Source: an uncultured Dysosmobacter sp.
GTDB lineage: Bacteria; Bacillota; Clostridia; Oscillospirales; Oscillospiraceae
Direction of reading: 5' to 3'
DNA length: 64,000 nt
Assembly: GCA_934590165.1 (NCBI GenBank)
Contig: CAKTOO010000009.1
Coordinates: forward strand, 33,030-97,029
Made by a program: the position numbers and the translations under genes. The notes under the pieces were generated by a model. The model did no database searches. It was given only the letters and a program-made list of their open reading frames with translations, and was not told where the DNA came from. Shown here in pieces: positions 32,412 to 40,514 of this stretch (the first letter of the stretch is position 1; every line of letters starts with the position of its first letter).

Positions 32412-34878
32412 ATGAAGAAGTTCCTTTCTCTGGTTCTGGCTCTGGTTATGACCATGGCTCTGGTCACCATCAGCGCCGGCGCCAAGGACTTCACGGACGA
32501 CAGCAAGATCACCTATAAAGAAGCTGTTGACGTGATCTCCGAGCTGGGTATCGTTGACGGTTATTCCGACGGCGATTTCCGTCCCACCAACACCCTGACC
32601 CGTGGTGCTGCTGCCAAGATCATCTGCAACATGATCCTGAGCCCCACCACCGCTGACGCTCTGTCCGCCAGCACCGCTCCCTTCTCTGATGTTCCCGCCG
32701 ACAGCACCTTCGCCGGCTACATCGCCTACTGCGCCAAGGAAGGCATCATCTCCGGTTACGCGGATGGCACCTTCCGTCCCGCCGGCACTCTGAACGGCTA
32801 TCAGTTCATGAAGATGCTGCTGGGCGCCCTGGGCTATGATTCCGACATCGAGGGCTTCACCGACGCCAACTGGTCCATCAACGTTGCCAAGCTAGCCATC
32901 GGCATCGAGCTGGATGACAATCTGGAAGGCGCGTTCAATGGCTCCAAGGCTGTCACTCGTGAAGAGAGAGGCCTGCCTGTATGCTCTGAACACCCTGAAG
33001 GCCACCATGGTGGAGTATGACTCCAAGACCACCGTCTCCGTCAATGGTGCCGAGGTCGTGGTGGGCGGCTCCGAAGCCAAGGATATGGAGAATAAGGCCG
33101 ACAAGAGCAAGCAGTACATCGAGAAAGACGAGTACATGCAGTTCGCCGAGAAGTACTTCACCGACCTGAAGCTGAACGACGACACCGACGATTTCTGGCG
33201 TCCCGCCAACACCTGGAAGATCAAAAACGACGAGATCGGCACCTATGCCCGGTCTCCCGACGCCACCTACGCTGAGGAAGTGAAGGGCAAGGAAGTCCGC
33301 GCCGACCTGGGCGATGACTATGACTTCGAGCAGGTCACCGTTGACGGCGAGAAGGTGGATGCCTACTATGTGGACGGCGAGCTGACTGAGCTGCCCACCA
33401 AGAGTGGTTCTACCTTTGCCATCGAGAAGAACAACGACGACGCCAAGGTCGGCGGCAACGGCTTTCTGACCGAGGTTTACAACATCGACGGTGATGACGA
33501 CAATGACGACACTGTCCGTATCGTCTCCATCAAGACTTGGCTGGCCGAGGTCTCCGGCGATTACGACGAGGATGACGAAGAGCTGGAGCTGGTGGACGTG
33601 GATGAGGATGATGTTCCCAGCCTGGGCATCGACTCCGACGAGTACACTCTGTCCAGCGACGATTTTGCCAATCTGGACGCTTTTGAGGACGAGGACTATG
33701 TCCTGGTCACCATCGCAAAGGGTGAGATCAAGTCCATCGCCAAGGCCGAGAAGGTCACCGGCACCGTCACCAACTATGAGGTTGGCGATTCCATCACTGC
33801 TGACGGCACCAAGTACGAGTACAGCAAGACCTATGATGACTATAACTCCGATAACGACGATTGGGGCGATAACCTCAGCATCGATGATGACTATGACCTG
33901 TATCTGGATGCCTACGGCTACGTCATCTTCTATGACGGCGTTGAGGACGACGGCAAGTATGTCTACATCGACGACTTTTTCGCTGCTTCCAACTCCACCA
34001 AGTCCACTGTGAAGGCCAACGCCTACTTCCTGGACGGCACCAACGAGGAAATCTCCATCGACAAGGTGAACGGCGACTCCGTCAAGGGCCAGGATGATGC
34101 CGACGCTCTGATGGAGGACAACGATGCTGACAAGGGCTGGTACACCTACACCACCAGCAGCGACAAGTACAAGCTGACCAAGAAGGCTTCCGGCGTGGAG
34201 GTTTCCGGCGTCCTGACCGATAAGGATACCGTTTTCATTATGGGCGGCCCGGCCAAGGGCACCAGCTCCACCGTGTTCGTGGTCGTGGACGACGATGACG
34301 ATGTCTCCGTCTACACCGGCATCAAGAAGGTCCCCGAGATCACCGTCAACGACGCTGCTACCGGCGATAAGGCTTATATCTCCGTTGTGTTCGAGAAGAA
34401 CAGCAGCAACTATGCCAAGTACGTGTTCATCGACCTGGGCGATGTGGCCACCTCCAAGGGCGGCGACAAGACCGGCGACGTCGTCTTCCTGTACAAGGAT
34501 AAGTACGATAAGAAGGGTACCGACGCTGACGAGAACGTGTATTACAGCTACAAGGCTGTTCTGAACGGTGAGGTCACCAAGGTCAAGTTCGATGAGGACA
34601 ACGGCACTCTGGGTGTTGGCCTGTTCACTGAGGTCGAGTATGACGACAACGGCTATGTCACCAAGTTCACCGATGTCAGCACCGACGGCTATGAATACAA
34701 CACCGGTAGGGAAGACATCGAGGACTGGACTGCTCAGACCGATGTCGGCGACGGCGACATGAAGACCGTATCTGCCAAGAAGCTAGCCTCCGATTATGAG
34801 GCTCTGGCTGTCTATGGCGTCCTGAACGGCAACGACGAGTTCACTTACCTGTTCGTTCAGTCCACTGTTTATAACTAA
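32412..34878 (+). CDS. SLH-domain surface protein, reading frame shifted at an AG repeat
   Basis: The 5' part (from ATG 32412, AAAGGAGG upstream) encodes a signal peptide (MKKFLSLVLALVMTMALVT...) and two SLH domains ('VDGYSDGDFRPTNTLTRG' and 'ISGYADGTFRPAGTLNG'). Near residue 185 the frame changes: TREE is followed by out-of-frame residues and a stop at 33018-33020, while the +1 frame carries on with EACLYALNTLKATMVEYD to 34878. Removing four bases from AGAGAGAG at 32963-32970 restores one 820-residue protein. The C-terminal 630 residues are very acidic, Asp/Tyr-rich and repetitive, like S-layer proteins. As written, only a 202-residue SLH fragment is made. Confidence 0.85.
32963..32970 (+). 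repeat. (AG)4 microsatellite at the frameshift of the SLH gene
   Basis: Four AG units; two units would keep the frame, four shift it by +1. It could be a slippage-prone switch, a decayed site or a sequencing/assembly error. Confidence 0.7.
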
Positions 34879-34918
34879 TTGCGGCAGAGCAATTGAACAT
34901 CCGTTCATAAGCTGCAAA

Positions 34919-34952
34919 AGGCCCCGCGCCGAAAGGTGCGGGGCCTTTTCCC
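34919..34952 (+). terminator. Terminator of SLH-protein gene
   Basis: AAGGCCCCGC / GCGGGGCCTT stem with loop GCCGAAAGGT and TTTT. Confidence 0.85.
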
Positions 34953-35032
34953 GTTCTTATGGAAACTTCCTCTTGACGGCGGGAGAAAAAAGCGGTTTCA
35001 TAGATTTGAATCGACTGTGAGGAGGACTTCCC

Positions 35033-35902
35033 TTGAACGCAAAAACCAAAGCTTGCCTGTGCATCATCCTAGCCGCCGCCCTGTGGGGCGTCATCGGCGT
35101 GTTTTTCAACCTGCTCAGCGGCCTGGGTTTCACCCAGATGCAGGTGGTGGCCATCCGCTCCGCTACCGCCGCGGCGGTCCTGGGACTTTATATCCTGCTT
35201 CGAGACCGCTCCCTGCTGCGGGTGCGGCTGTGGGACTGCTGGTGCTTCGTGGGCACGGGTGTTTTCAGCCTGGTGTTTTTCAACTGGTGCTACTTCACCG
35301 CCATGGAGCTGACATCCCTGGCGGTGGCGGCGGTGCTGCTGTACACCGCCCCCATATTCGTCATGCTGTTTTCCGCCGTGCTGTTCCATGAGTCCATTGG
35401 CCGCAGGAAGGTGCTGGCCCTGGCCATGACTTTTGCCGGATGCTTGCTGGTGGCGGGGGGCTTTGGCGGCGGCGCCGTCTCGCCCTGGGGCTTTTTCGTG
35501 GGCCTGGGCGCCGGCATCGGCTACGCCCTGTACAGTATTTTCAGCCGCTTTGCCCTGGAAAAGGGCTATTCCTCCGCCACCATCTCCTTTTATACATTCC
35601 TGTTTGCCGCCGCCGCGGCGCTGCCCCTATCCCATCTTTGGACGGTGGGGCCGCTGCTGGTCCAGCCGGCAGCAGTGGTGGGCGCCCTGGGCATCGGTGT
35701 TTTGTGCTGTGTGTTTCCCTACCTGCTCTACACCCAGGGCCTGGCCGGGGTGGAGACGGGCCAGGCGGCCATCATGGCCACGGTGGAGCCTGCCGTGGCG
35801 GCGCTGGTGAGCTTTGCCCTGTACGGGGAATCCCTGCTGGGGGCCAAGGGTGTCGGCATTCTGCTGATCTTCGCCGCCGTGGCGGTGCTGAACCGAAAGT
35901 AA
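35033..35902 (+). CDS. EamA/DMT-family transporter
   Basis: A 289-residue ten-helix permease made of two EamA repeats, the second with 'EPAVAALVSFALYGESL' near residue 250. Substrates in this family are metabolites and amino acids; none can be named here. It starts with TTG at 35033, supported by GAGGAGG eight bases upstream. It precedes the cyclase-family gene by 17 bp and is likely co-transcribed with it. Confidence 0.88.
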   Translation: MNAKTKACLCIILAAALWGVIGVFFNLLSGLGFTQMQVVAIRSATAAAVLGLYILLRDRSLLRVRLWDCWCFVGTGVFSLVFFNWCYFTAMELTSLAVAAVLLYTAPIFVMLFSAVLFHESIGRRKVLALAMTFAGCLLVAGGFGGGAVSPWGFFVGLGAGIGYALYSIFSRFALEKGYSSATISFYTFLFAAAAALPLSHLWTVGPLLVQPAAVVGALGIGVLCCVFPYLLYTQGLAGVETGQAAIMATVEPAVAALVSFALYGESLLGAKGVGILLIFAAVAVLNRK

Positions 35903-35919
35903 GGAAAGGATGTGAGCCC

Positions 35920-36555
35920 ATGCGGGTCGTGGATTTCACCCACGTTCTCCGGCGGGAGATGCCGGTCTATCCCGGCACACCCCTGCCGGAGCTGACCACT
36001 GCCAGCACCTGGGAGCGGGACGGCTTTCATGAGACGCGTCTGGCGCTGCATTCCCACACCGGCACCCACATGGACGCTCCCGCCCACCTGTTCCCGGCTG
36101 GGGCCACGCTGGATGCCCTGCCGCCGGAGCGGTTCGCGGGCACGGCGCTGGTGGTCCCCTGTGCCGGTGCCGGGGCTGTGCTGCACATGGATGTCCTGGC
36201 CCCTGTCCAGGACGCGGCGGACCGGGCGGAGTTTCTGCTGTTCCACACCGGATGGGACCGCCTTTGGGGACAGGCGGCCTACTTTGAAGGCTATCCCGTG
36301 CCGGGGGAGGATGTGGTGGACTACCTCCTGGCCTCCGGCAAAAAGGGCGTGGGCCTGGACACCGTCAGTGTGGACCCTGTGGGGGACGGGGCCCTTCCCA
36401 TTCACCGGCGGCTGCTGGGCGGCGGGCAAGTTATCGTGGAGAACCTCACCAACCTGGCTGCCGTGGGCAGGGAACTGTTTACCTTCTGCGCCTTGCCTTT
36501 GCACTATGAACAAGCCGACGGCGCCCCGGTGCGGGCCGTGGGCCTCTGGCTGTGA
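35920..36555 (+). CDS. Cyclase/kynurenine-formamidase-family hydrolase
   Basis: A 211-residue metal-dependent hydrolase. The family motif 'HSHTGTHMDAPAHL' (HxGTHxDxPxH, about residues 43-56) binds the metals; 'YPGTPLPEL' near the start is also typical. Members open formyl-kynurenine, isatin or related amides. The substrate here is unknown. The upstream EamA permease could move its substrate or product. The ATG follows a modest AAGGA site. Confidence 0.85.
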   Translation: MRVVDFTHVLRREMPVYPGTPLPELTTASTWERDGFHETRLALHSHTGTHMDAPAHLFPAGATLDALPPERFAGTALVVPCAGAGAVLHMDVLAPVQDAADRAEFLLFHTGWDRLWGQAAYFEGYPVPGEDVVDYLLASGKKGVGLDTVSVDPVGDGALPIHRRLLGGGQVIVENLTNLAAVGRELFTFCALPLHYEQADGAPVRAVGLWL

Positions 36556-36565
36556 CGGAGGGGCC

Positions 36566-37294
36566 ATGGAGTATTACGTGTATATGCTCCGCTGCGGGGA
36601 CGGCTCGTTGTACACCGGCAGCACCAGCGATGTGTCCCGGCGTGTGACAGTCCACCAAAGTGGAAAGGGCGCCAAATACACCCGCAGCCGCCTGCCGGTA
36701 GAGCTGGTGTACCAAGAGGAGCTGCCGGATCGCTCCGCCGCCCTGCGGCGGGAGGCGGCCTTGAAAAAACTGACCAGGGGGCAGAAGCTGGCCCTGCTGG
36801 CGAAAAAGGAGAACATGCAAATGGAGATGCGCAGAAAAGACCGCCAGATGACGGAGGACTTTGCCTGGGAGGTGGTGGACCGCTGCGAGTACGCCGTGAT
36901 AGCCATGACGGCGGAGGACGGCACCCCCTACTGCCTGCCGGTGAATGTGGTCCGGGAAGGGCGGAACATCTATTTCCACAGCGCCATGGCGGGGCGGAAG
37001 GCGGAGAGCCTGCGGCTCCATCCACGGGTGTGCCTTACCTGCGTAGGGGAGAATCAAGTGCTGCCGGAGCGGTACACCACCCTGTATGCCTCCGCCGTGG
37101 CCTTCGGCACCGCCCGGGAGCTGACGGATGCGCGGGAGAAGACGGAGGCCCTGCGGCTGCTGTGCCGGCGCTACGCGCCAAGCCACATGGACGGCTTTGA
37201 CGCCGCCATGGATGCCAGCCTGGGCCGCACGGCCGTCTGGTGCATCGCCGTGGAGGAGATCACCGGCAAGAGCAACCGCAACAACCACCGCTGA
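36566..37294 (+). CDS. GIY-YIG domain fused to pyridoxamine-phosphate-oxidase-like domain
   Basis: 242 residues in one uninterrupted frame. Residues 1-80 form a small GIY-YIG domain of the YhbQ type ('YYVYMLRCGDGSLYTGSTSDVSRR', then 'GAKYTRSR'). From about residue 85 a PNPOx-like flavin-binding split barrel follows ('CEYAVIAMTAEDGTPYCLPV', 'YFHSAMAGRKAESLRLHPRVCLTCVG'), as in NimA-like proteins. AAAAGGAG just before an internal ATG (about 36814) means the second domain could also be translated alone. Whether the fusion is functional or results from loss of a stop codon is open. Confidence 0.82.
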   Translation: MEYYVYMLRCGDGSLYTGSTSDVSRRVTVHQSGKGAKYTRSRLPVELVYQEELPDRSAALRREAALKKLTRGQKLALLAKKENMQMEMRRKDRQMTEDFAWEVVDRCEYAVIAMTAEDGTPYCLPVNVVREGRNIYFHSAMAGRKAESLRLHPRVCLTCVGENQVLPERYTTLYASAVAFGTARELTDAREKTEALRLLCRRYAPSHMDGFDAAMDASLGRTAVWCIAVEEITGKSNRNNHR

Positions 37295-37296
37295 AC

Positions 37297-37331
37297 AAAA
37301 AAGAAGGACGCGCAGCGTCCTTCTTTTTTAC
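37297..37331. terminator. Bidirectional terminator between PNPOx fusion and lipoprotein genes
   Basis: AAAAAAGAAGGACGC / GCGTCCTTCTTTTTT stem. Confidence 0.9.
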
Positions 37332-38866
37332 TCCTCCCGCAGGTGGATGGTGCAGGTGGTCAGGTCGTAAAAGGGATTGGTCATGGTGGGCTTCAGGCCC
37401 TCCACCACCCCGGTCTGCACCAGGACGGAGGTGGATTTGAAGCACACTGGCAGGATGGGAGATTGCTGGCACAGGTGGGCGCACAGGTTTTTCAGAGCGG
37501 CGCCCCGGTCCGAAGCGGCGGCGCAGCTTGCCAGAAGCTGGTCCGTCTGGGCGCTGGACCAGCCGCCGTAGTTCAGGGAACCGCCGGTACCCAGGAGGGC
37601 TGACAGGTCCCAGTCAGCGGTGAGCTTTACCTCGCCGTAATAAAGGTCGAAGTCTCTGGCTGCCAGGGCAGCGGTGTACTCCTCCCAAGGCAGGGGCCGG
37701 ACCTCAATATTCAGGTCAAAGGCGGAGAGGCTCCGGGCGATCTGCTCCGCGGCGGAGACCTTGAAGCTGTTTTCGCTGTTCACCAGCAGCGTGACTGTGC
37801 GGGCGCTGCCGGAGGCAAAGCCCGCCTCCGCCATAGCGGCGGCAAAGGCGTCGTAGGAGTAGGTCTCCTCCAGCTCCGACGGGTACAGGGGGGAGACGGG
37901 GGAGATGGGGAATTGGGCGGCGGTGCCGTGGCCAGAGAGGTAGGCGCCGACCACGGAAGCACGGTTGATGCCAAGACTCAGGGCGGACCGCAGGGCGGCG
38001 CTGTCAAAGGGGGCCTTTTGCGTGTTGAAGCCCACGTACTGCAAAATGGTGGTGTCCGCGTCCTGAAAGCTGATGCTGCCGGTGACGCTGACGGGAGCGG
38101 TGCCTGTCAAATCGGCGGTGATGAGCTGAATGTCGTGGGAGGTGAACTGGTAGAGCATGGTGTCCCGGTCCTCGGCGGCGGAGAGGCCGATGACCTCCAC
38201 CGGGACCTTAGCGGATTGCCACCAATGCTGATTGGCGGTGAGATGGGGTCCGCCCTCGCCGGAATAGGCGTAGGGGCCGGTGCCGGTGGGGAAGGCGGCG
38301 GCTTCCGTGCCGGACTTGACGATGGGAATGTCCAGCAGGGCGGCAAGGCCGGTGCCGGGGCCGGTGAGGACCACGGTGACGTTCCCCTCCCCAGCAGTGA
38401 TGGAGGCCACGTTTTTCAGCCGGGCACCGTATCGGGCAGAGGACACAGCCCGCCGCAGGGTCTGGACCACATCGCTCGCCGTCAGGGCCGTACCGTCGGT
38501 AAAGGTAACGCCGGTGCGGAGCGTGAATACATACGTGTAAGTCTCCGGGTCATAGGTGTAACCGGAGCAGAGGGCCTGCTGGGGCTCCAGGTGTTCATCC
38601 AGCTGGAACAGCCCTTCGTACAGCAGGGCGCCCACCACCTGCTGCATCCCGTCGGCACAGGTGACGGGGTCCATGGTCTGGTCGGGCAGATAGGGGAGGG
38701 TGAAGCCGGTGGGCAGGATAACATCTTCCTGCTTGGGTTCTGCCTGATCCTGGGAGACCAGTAGCTGGCCGCTGTCCGGCTCCTCCGTATCCTCGTACCA
38801 GCAGCCGGTCAGCAGAAGTGGTACCAGGCACAGGATGCATAGGGTTTTCAAAAAGCGGTATTTCAT
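37328..38866 (-). CDS. ABC-type peptide-binding lipoprotein (SBP family 5)
   Basis: A 512-residue extracytoplasmic solute-binding protein of the OppA/DppA class. A lipoprotein signal ends at 'LLLTGC' near residue 22. Family motifs include the N-terminal 'TFTDGTALTASDVVQTLRRA' (about residues 121-140) and 'GTGPYAY'. No permease or ATPase genes are adjacent, so it may serve a transporter encoded elsewhere or act in sensing. It follows pgeF by 21 bp. Confidence 0.88.
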   Translation of the reverse strand: MKYRFLKTLCILCLVPLLLTGCWYEDTEEPDSGQLLVSQDQAEPKQEDVILPTGFTLPYLPDQTMDPVTCADGMQQVVGALLYEGLFQLDEHLEPQQALCSGYTYDPETYTYVFTLRTGVTFTDGTALTASDVVQTLRRAVSSARYGARLKNVASITAGEGNVTVVLTGPGTGLAALLDIPIVKSGTEAAAFPTGTGPYAYSGEGGPHLTANQHWWQSAKVPVEVIGLSAAEDRDTMLYQFTSHDIQLITADLTGTAPVSVTGSISFQDADTTILQYVGFNTQKAPFDSAALRSALSLGINRASVVGAYLSGHGTAAQFPISPVSPLYPSELEETYSYDAFAAAMAEAGFASGSARTVTLLVNSENSFKVSAAEQIARSLSAFDLNIEVRPLPWEEYTAALAARDFDLYYGEVKLTADWDLSALLGTGGSLNYGGWSSAQTDQLLASCAAASDRGAALKNLCAHLCQQSPILPVCFKSTSVLVQTGVVEGLKPTMTNPFYDLTTCTIHLREE

Positions 38867-38887
38867 AGGGTACCTCCCGGCGGGATA

Positions 38888-39688
38888 TCAGGTGAGGGAG
38901 ACCATGGCGCACTGGACGCCCCGGGCCTCGCCCATTTTCCGGTGGGACCAGAACAGGTCCGGCCGGCAGGCGGTGCAGAGGCCGCACATGTCAATGTGCT
39001 CCGGCAGGACGCCGGCCTTCAGCAGCCACTGACGGTTGAGCCCCGCCAGGTCCACATGCCACTTGGCGCCCCGCCGCTCCAAATAAGGTTCGGCGGCTTC
39101 GCCCAGAGCGGCGGTCATGACAGCAGGCACATCGCCGTCCGTTTCAAAGCAGCACTGGCCGATGCAGGGGCCGACGGCGGCCAGCAGGTCTCCGGGTCGG
39201 GAGCCGTATGCCCGCTCCAGCTCCCGCACGGTTTTTTCCACGATGCCGCCGGCGCAGCCCCGCCAGCCGGCATGGATGGCGCCGATGGCCGGGTGGACCG
39301 GGTCATACAGTAGAATGATGCCGCAGTCGGCAGAGAAGACCGCCAGAGGCAGGTTCCTTTCGCTGGTAATGAGGGCGTCAGCGGTGTAGTCCCGCTCCGA
39401 CCACAGGCCCTTGCCGGCGTCTGAAACCGTGCAGCGGCGGACGGTGGTCTCGTGGACCTGCTTGGCCAGGACCACACGGCGGTGGTCCGCGCCGATGACA
39501 CCGCAGAAGCGGCGAAAATTTTCCCGCAGGTTTTCCGAACTGTCAGCGCAGCCGGTCCGCAGGTTCAAAGAATCGAAGGGCGCCGGGCTGACGCCGCCGT
39601 TACGGGTGGAAAACCCGTGGCAGACGCCTTCCAGCAGGGGGGAAGTCAGCCAGGTAAGGCTGTTTTCCCGGTGGGTATCAAAAGGCAT
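38888..39688 (-). CDS. pgeF: Peptidoglycan editing factor / purine nucleoside phosphorylase-like PgeF (YfiH)
   Basis: A 266-residue laccase-domain (DUF152) protein. Conserved segments: 'VLAKQVHE', 'SADCGIILLYDP', 'GAIHAGWRGCAGGI' and 'GPCIGQCCFE', which carry the Zn ligands (His/Cys). Family members act on adenosine/inosine and correct UDP-MurNAc-peptide errors. The ATG at 39688 has GGAGG six bases upstream; a Met 21 codons earlier overlaps the previous gene and is rejected. Confidence 0.92.
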   Translation of the reverse strand: MPFDTHRENSLTWLTSPLLEGVCHGFSTRNGGVSPAPFDSLNLRTGCADSSENLRENFRRFCGVIGADHRRVVLAKQVHETTVRRCTVSDAGKGLWSERDYTADALITSERNLPLAVFSADCGIILLYDPVHPAIGAIHAGWRGCAGGIVEKTVRELERAYGSRPGDLLAAVGPCIGQCCFETDGDVPAVMTAALGEAAEPYLERRGAKWHVDLAGLNRQWLLKAGVLPEHIDMCGLCTACRPDLFWSHRKMGEARGVQCAMVSLT

Positions 39689-39701
39689 AAAGACCTCCAG
39701 C

Positions 39702-39926
39702 TCAGTCTGGTTTTTCCACAACTTCATGATGGGTGTAGCCATGGTGGACATAGCCGAGACCGGCCACGACCACGATGAAGCCCACGATGGCCAGCAGCAT
39801 TCCCGGCCAGCCGTTTACCGCAGCGCCTACGAGGCAAAGGGCGATGCCGGTCAGCAGCAGGGCAATCCCAAACAGCATTTCCTTGATGTCCTGCAACAGT
39901 GCCAGAATGCCGTCGCTGTCTTTCAT
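39702..39926 (-). CDS. Small two-helix membrane protein
   Basis: 74 residues from an ATG at 39926 with AAGGAG eight bases upstream. Two hydrophobic segments (about residues 18-36 and 43-60) are followed by a His-rich 'YVHHGYTHHEVVEK' tail. No family was recognised. It is first of a tight minus-strand group with pgeF (13 bp later) and the lipoprotein. Confidence 0.75.
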   Translation of the reverse strand: MKDSDGILALLQDIKEMLFGIALLLTGIALCLVGAAVNGWPGMLLAIVGFIVVVAGLGYVHHGYTHHEVVEKPD

Positions 39927-39941
39927 AGAGCACTCCTTTCC

Positions 39942-39989
39942 AACAGAAAAACGTCCCCTGCCCTCCGGCAGTTGGAGAACAGGGGACAT
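39942..39989 (-). terminator. Terminator-like hairpin ahead of the small membrane protein gene
   Basis: GTCCCCTG / CAGGGGAC enclose an inner CTCC / GGAG. On the minus strand the stem is followed by GTTTTTCTG, so it can end secA-side transcription or act as an attenuator in the leader of the next operon. Confidence 0.65.
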
Positions 39990-40286
39990 GATTTCATAAA
40001 GGGTCCAGAGGATACTCCCCGGTTCTTTTGCCGAAGACAAAAGAGAAATTTGAATCATTTTCGCCGCGGCGTGTACATGGCGAAAATACCTTGCCCCAGC
40101 CGACTTGGGCGGCGTCCACCAGCGCGTTGGGGGCACCGCCGAAGCCCGGCGAAGTGGATTCGGTGGGGAGAGGAAGAACAAGCGAAACGGGGAGAGACCT
40201 GCCCAAAGGGCGGGGCGAGCAAAGTGTAGCTTGTTCTGACGAGTTGGGGAAGGTCGAGGGGAAGCCTGCTCCCCTTCGAAACGTCA
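39990..40286. other. Non-coding spacer, possible repeated element
   Basis: No gene is supported. The sequence is GC-rich and its plus-frame translation looks like the low-complexity products commonly produced by multicopy intergenic elements in gut Clostridia. No inverted terminal repeats were found. Confidence 0.4.
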
Positions 40287-40353
40287 GTCGTGATACTCCT
40301 TGCAGGTGCACTTTTTCCACTTCAGGCCGCTGCCGCAGGGGCGGGGATCGTTG
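40287..40353 (-). repeat. Duplicate of the secA 3' end (SEC-C tail), copy A
   Basis: 66 of 67 bases match 40521-40587 at the end of secA, 234 bp away in the same orientation. It encodes ND-P-R-PCGSGLKWKKCTCKEYHD and a stop, so one zinc-ligand Cys has become Arg. It lacks a start and the rest of SecA, and is a fragment rather than a gene. Confidence 0.9.
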
Positions 40354-40394
40354 TGTGTCCCATGCGGCACTGCCGCACGGGAGCACTTCTGATA

Positions 40395-40500
40395 GAACAT
40401 CCTCGGCAGGCGAAGCCTGCCTGCGGCAAGGTTTTGATGCTGCGCATCAAAACGCTTGGACGCGCCTTCCGGCGCGGCTCGCTGACGCTCGCATCGGCCG
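40395..40500. repeat. Palindrome cluster downstream of secA
   Basis: Contains GGCAGGC-GAA-GCCTGCC (40405-40421) and a perfect GTTTTGATGC-TGC-GCATCAAAAC (40431-40453), followed by smaller GC stems. The T-run-free hairpins look like a repeated palindromic element. Confidence 0.65.
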
Positions 40501-40514
40501 CACCGACCGGAGCA

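Noticed and set aside
33480..34320. GAC/GAT-rich periodicity that could suggest a repeat array or CRISPR
   Set aside because: It is the codon pattern of an Asp-rich protein region; units are irregular and there are no spacers.
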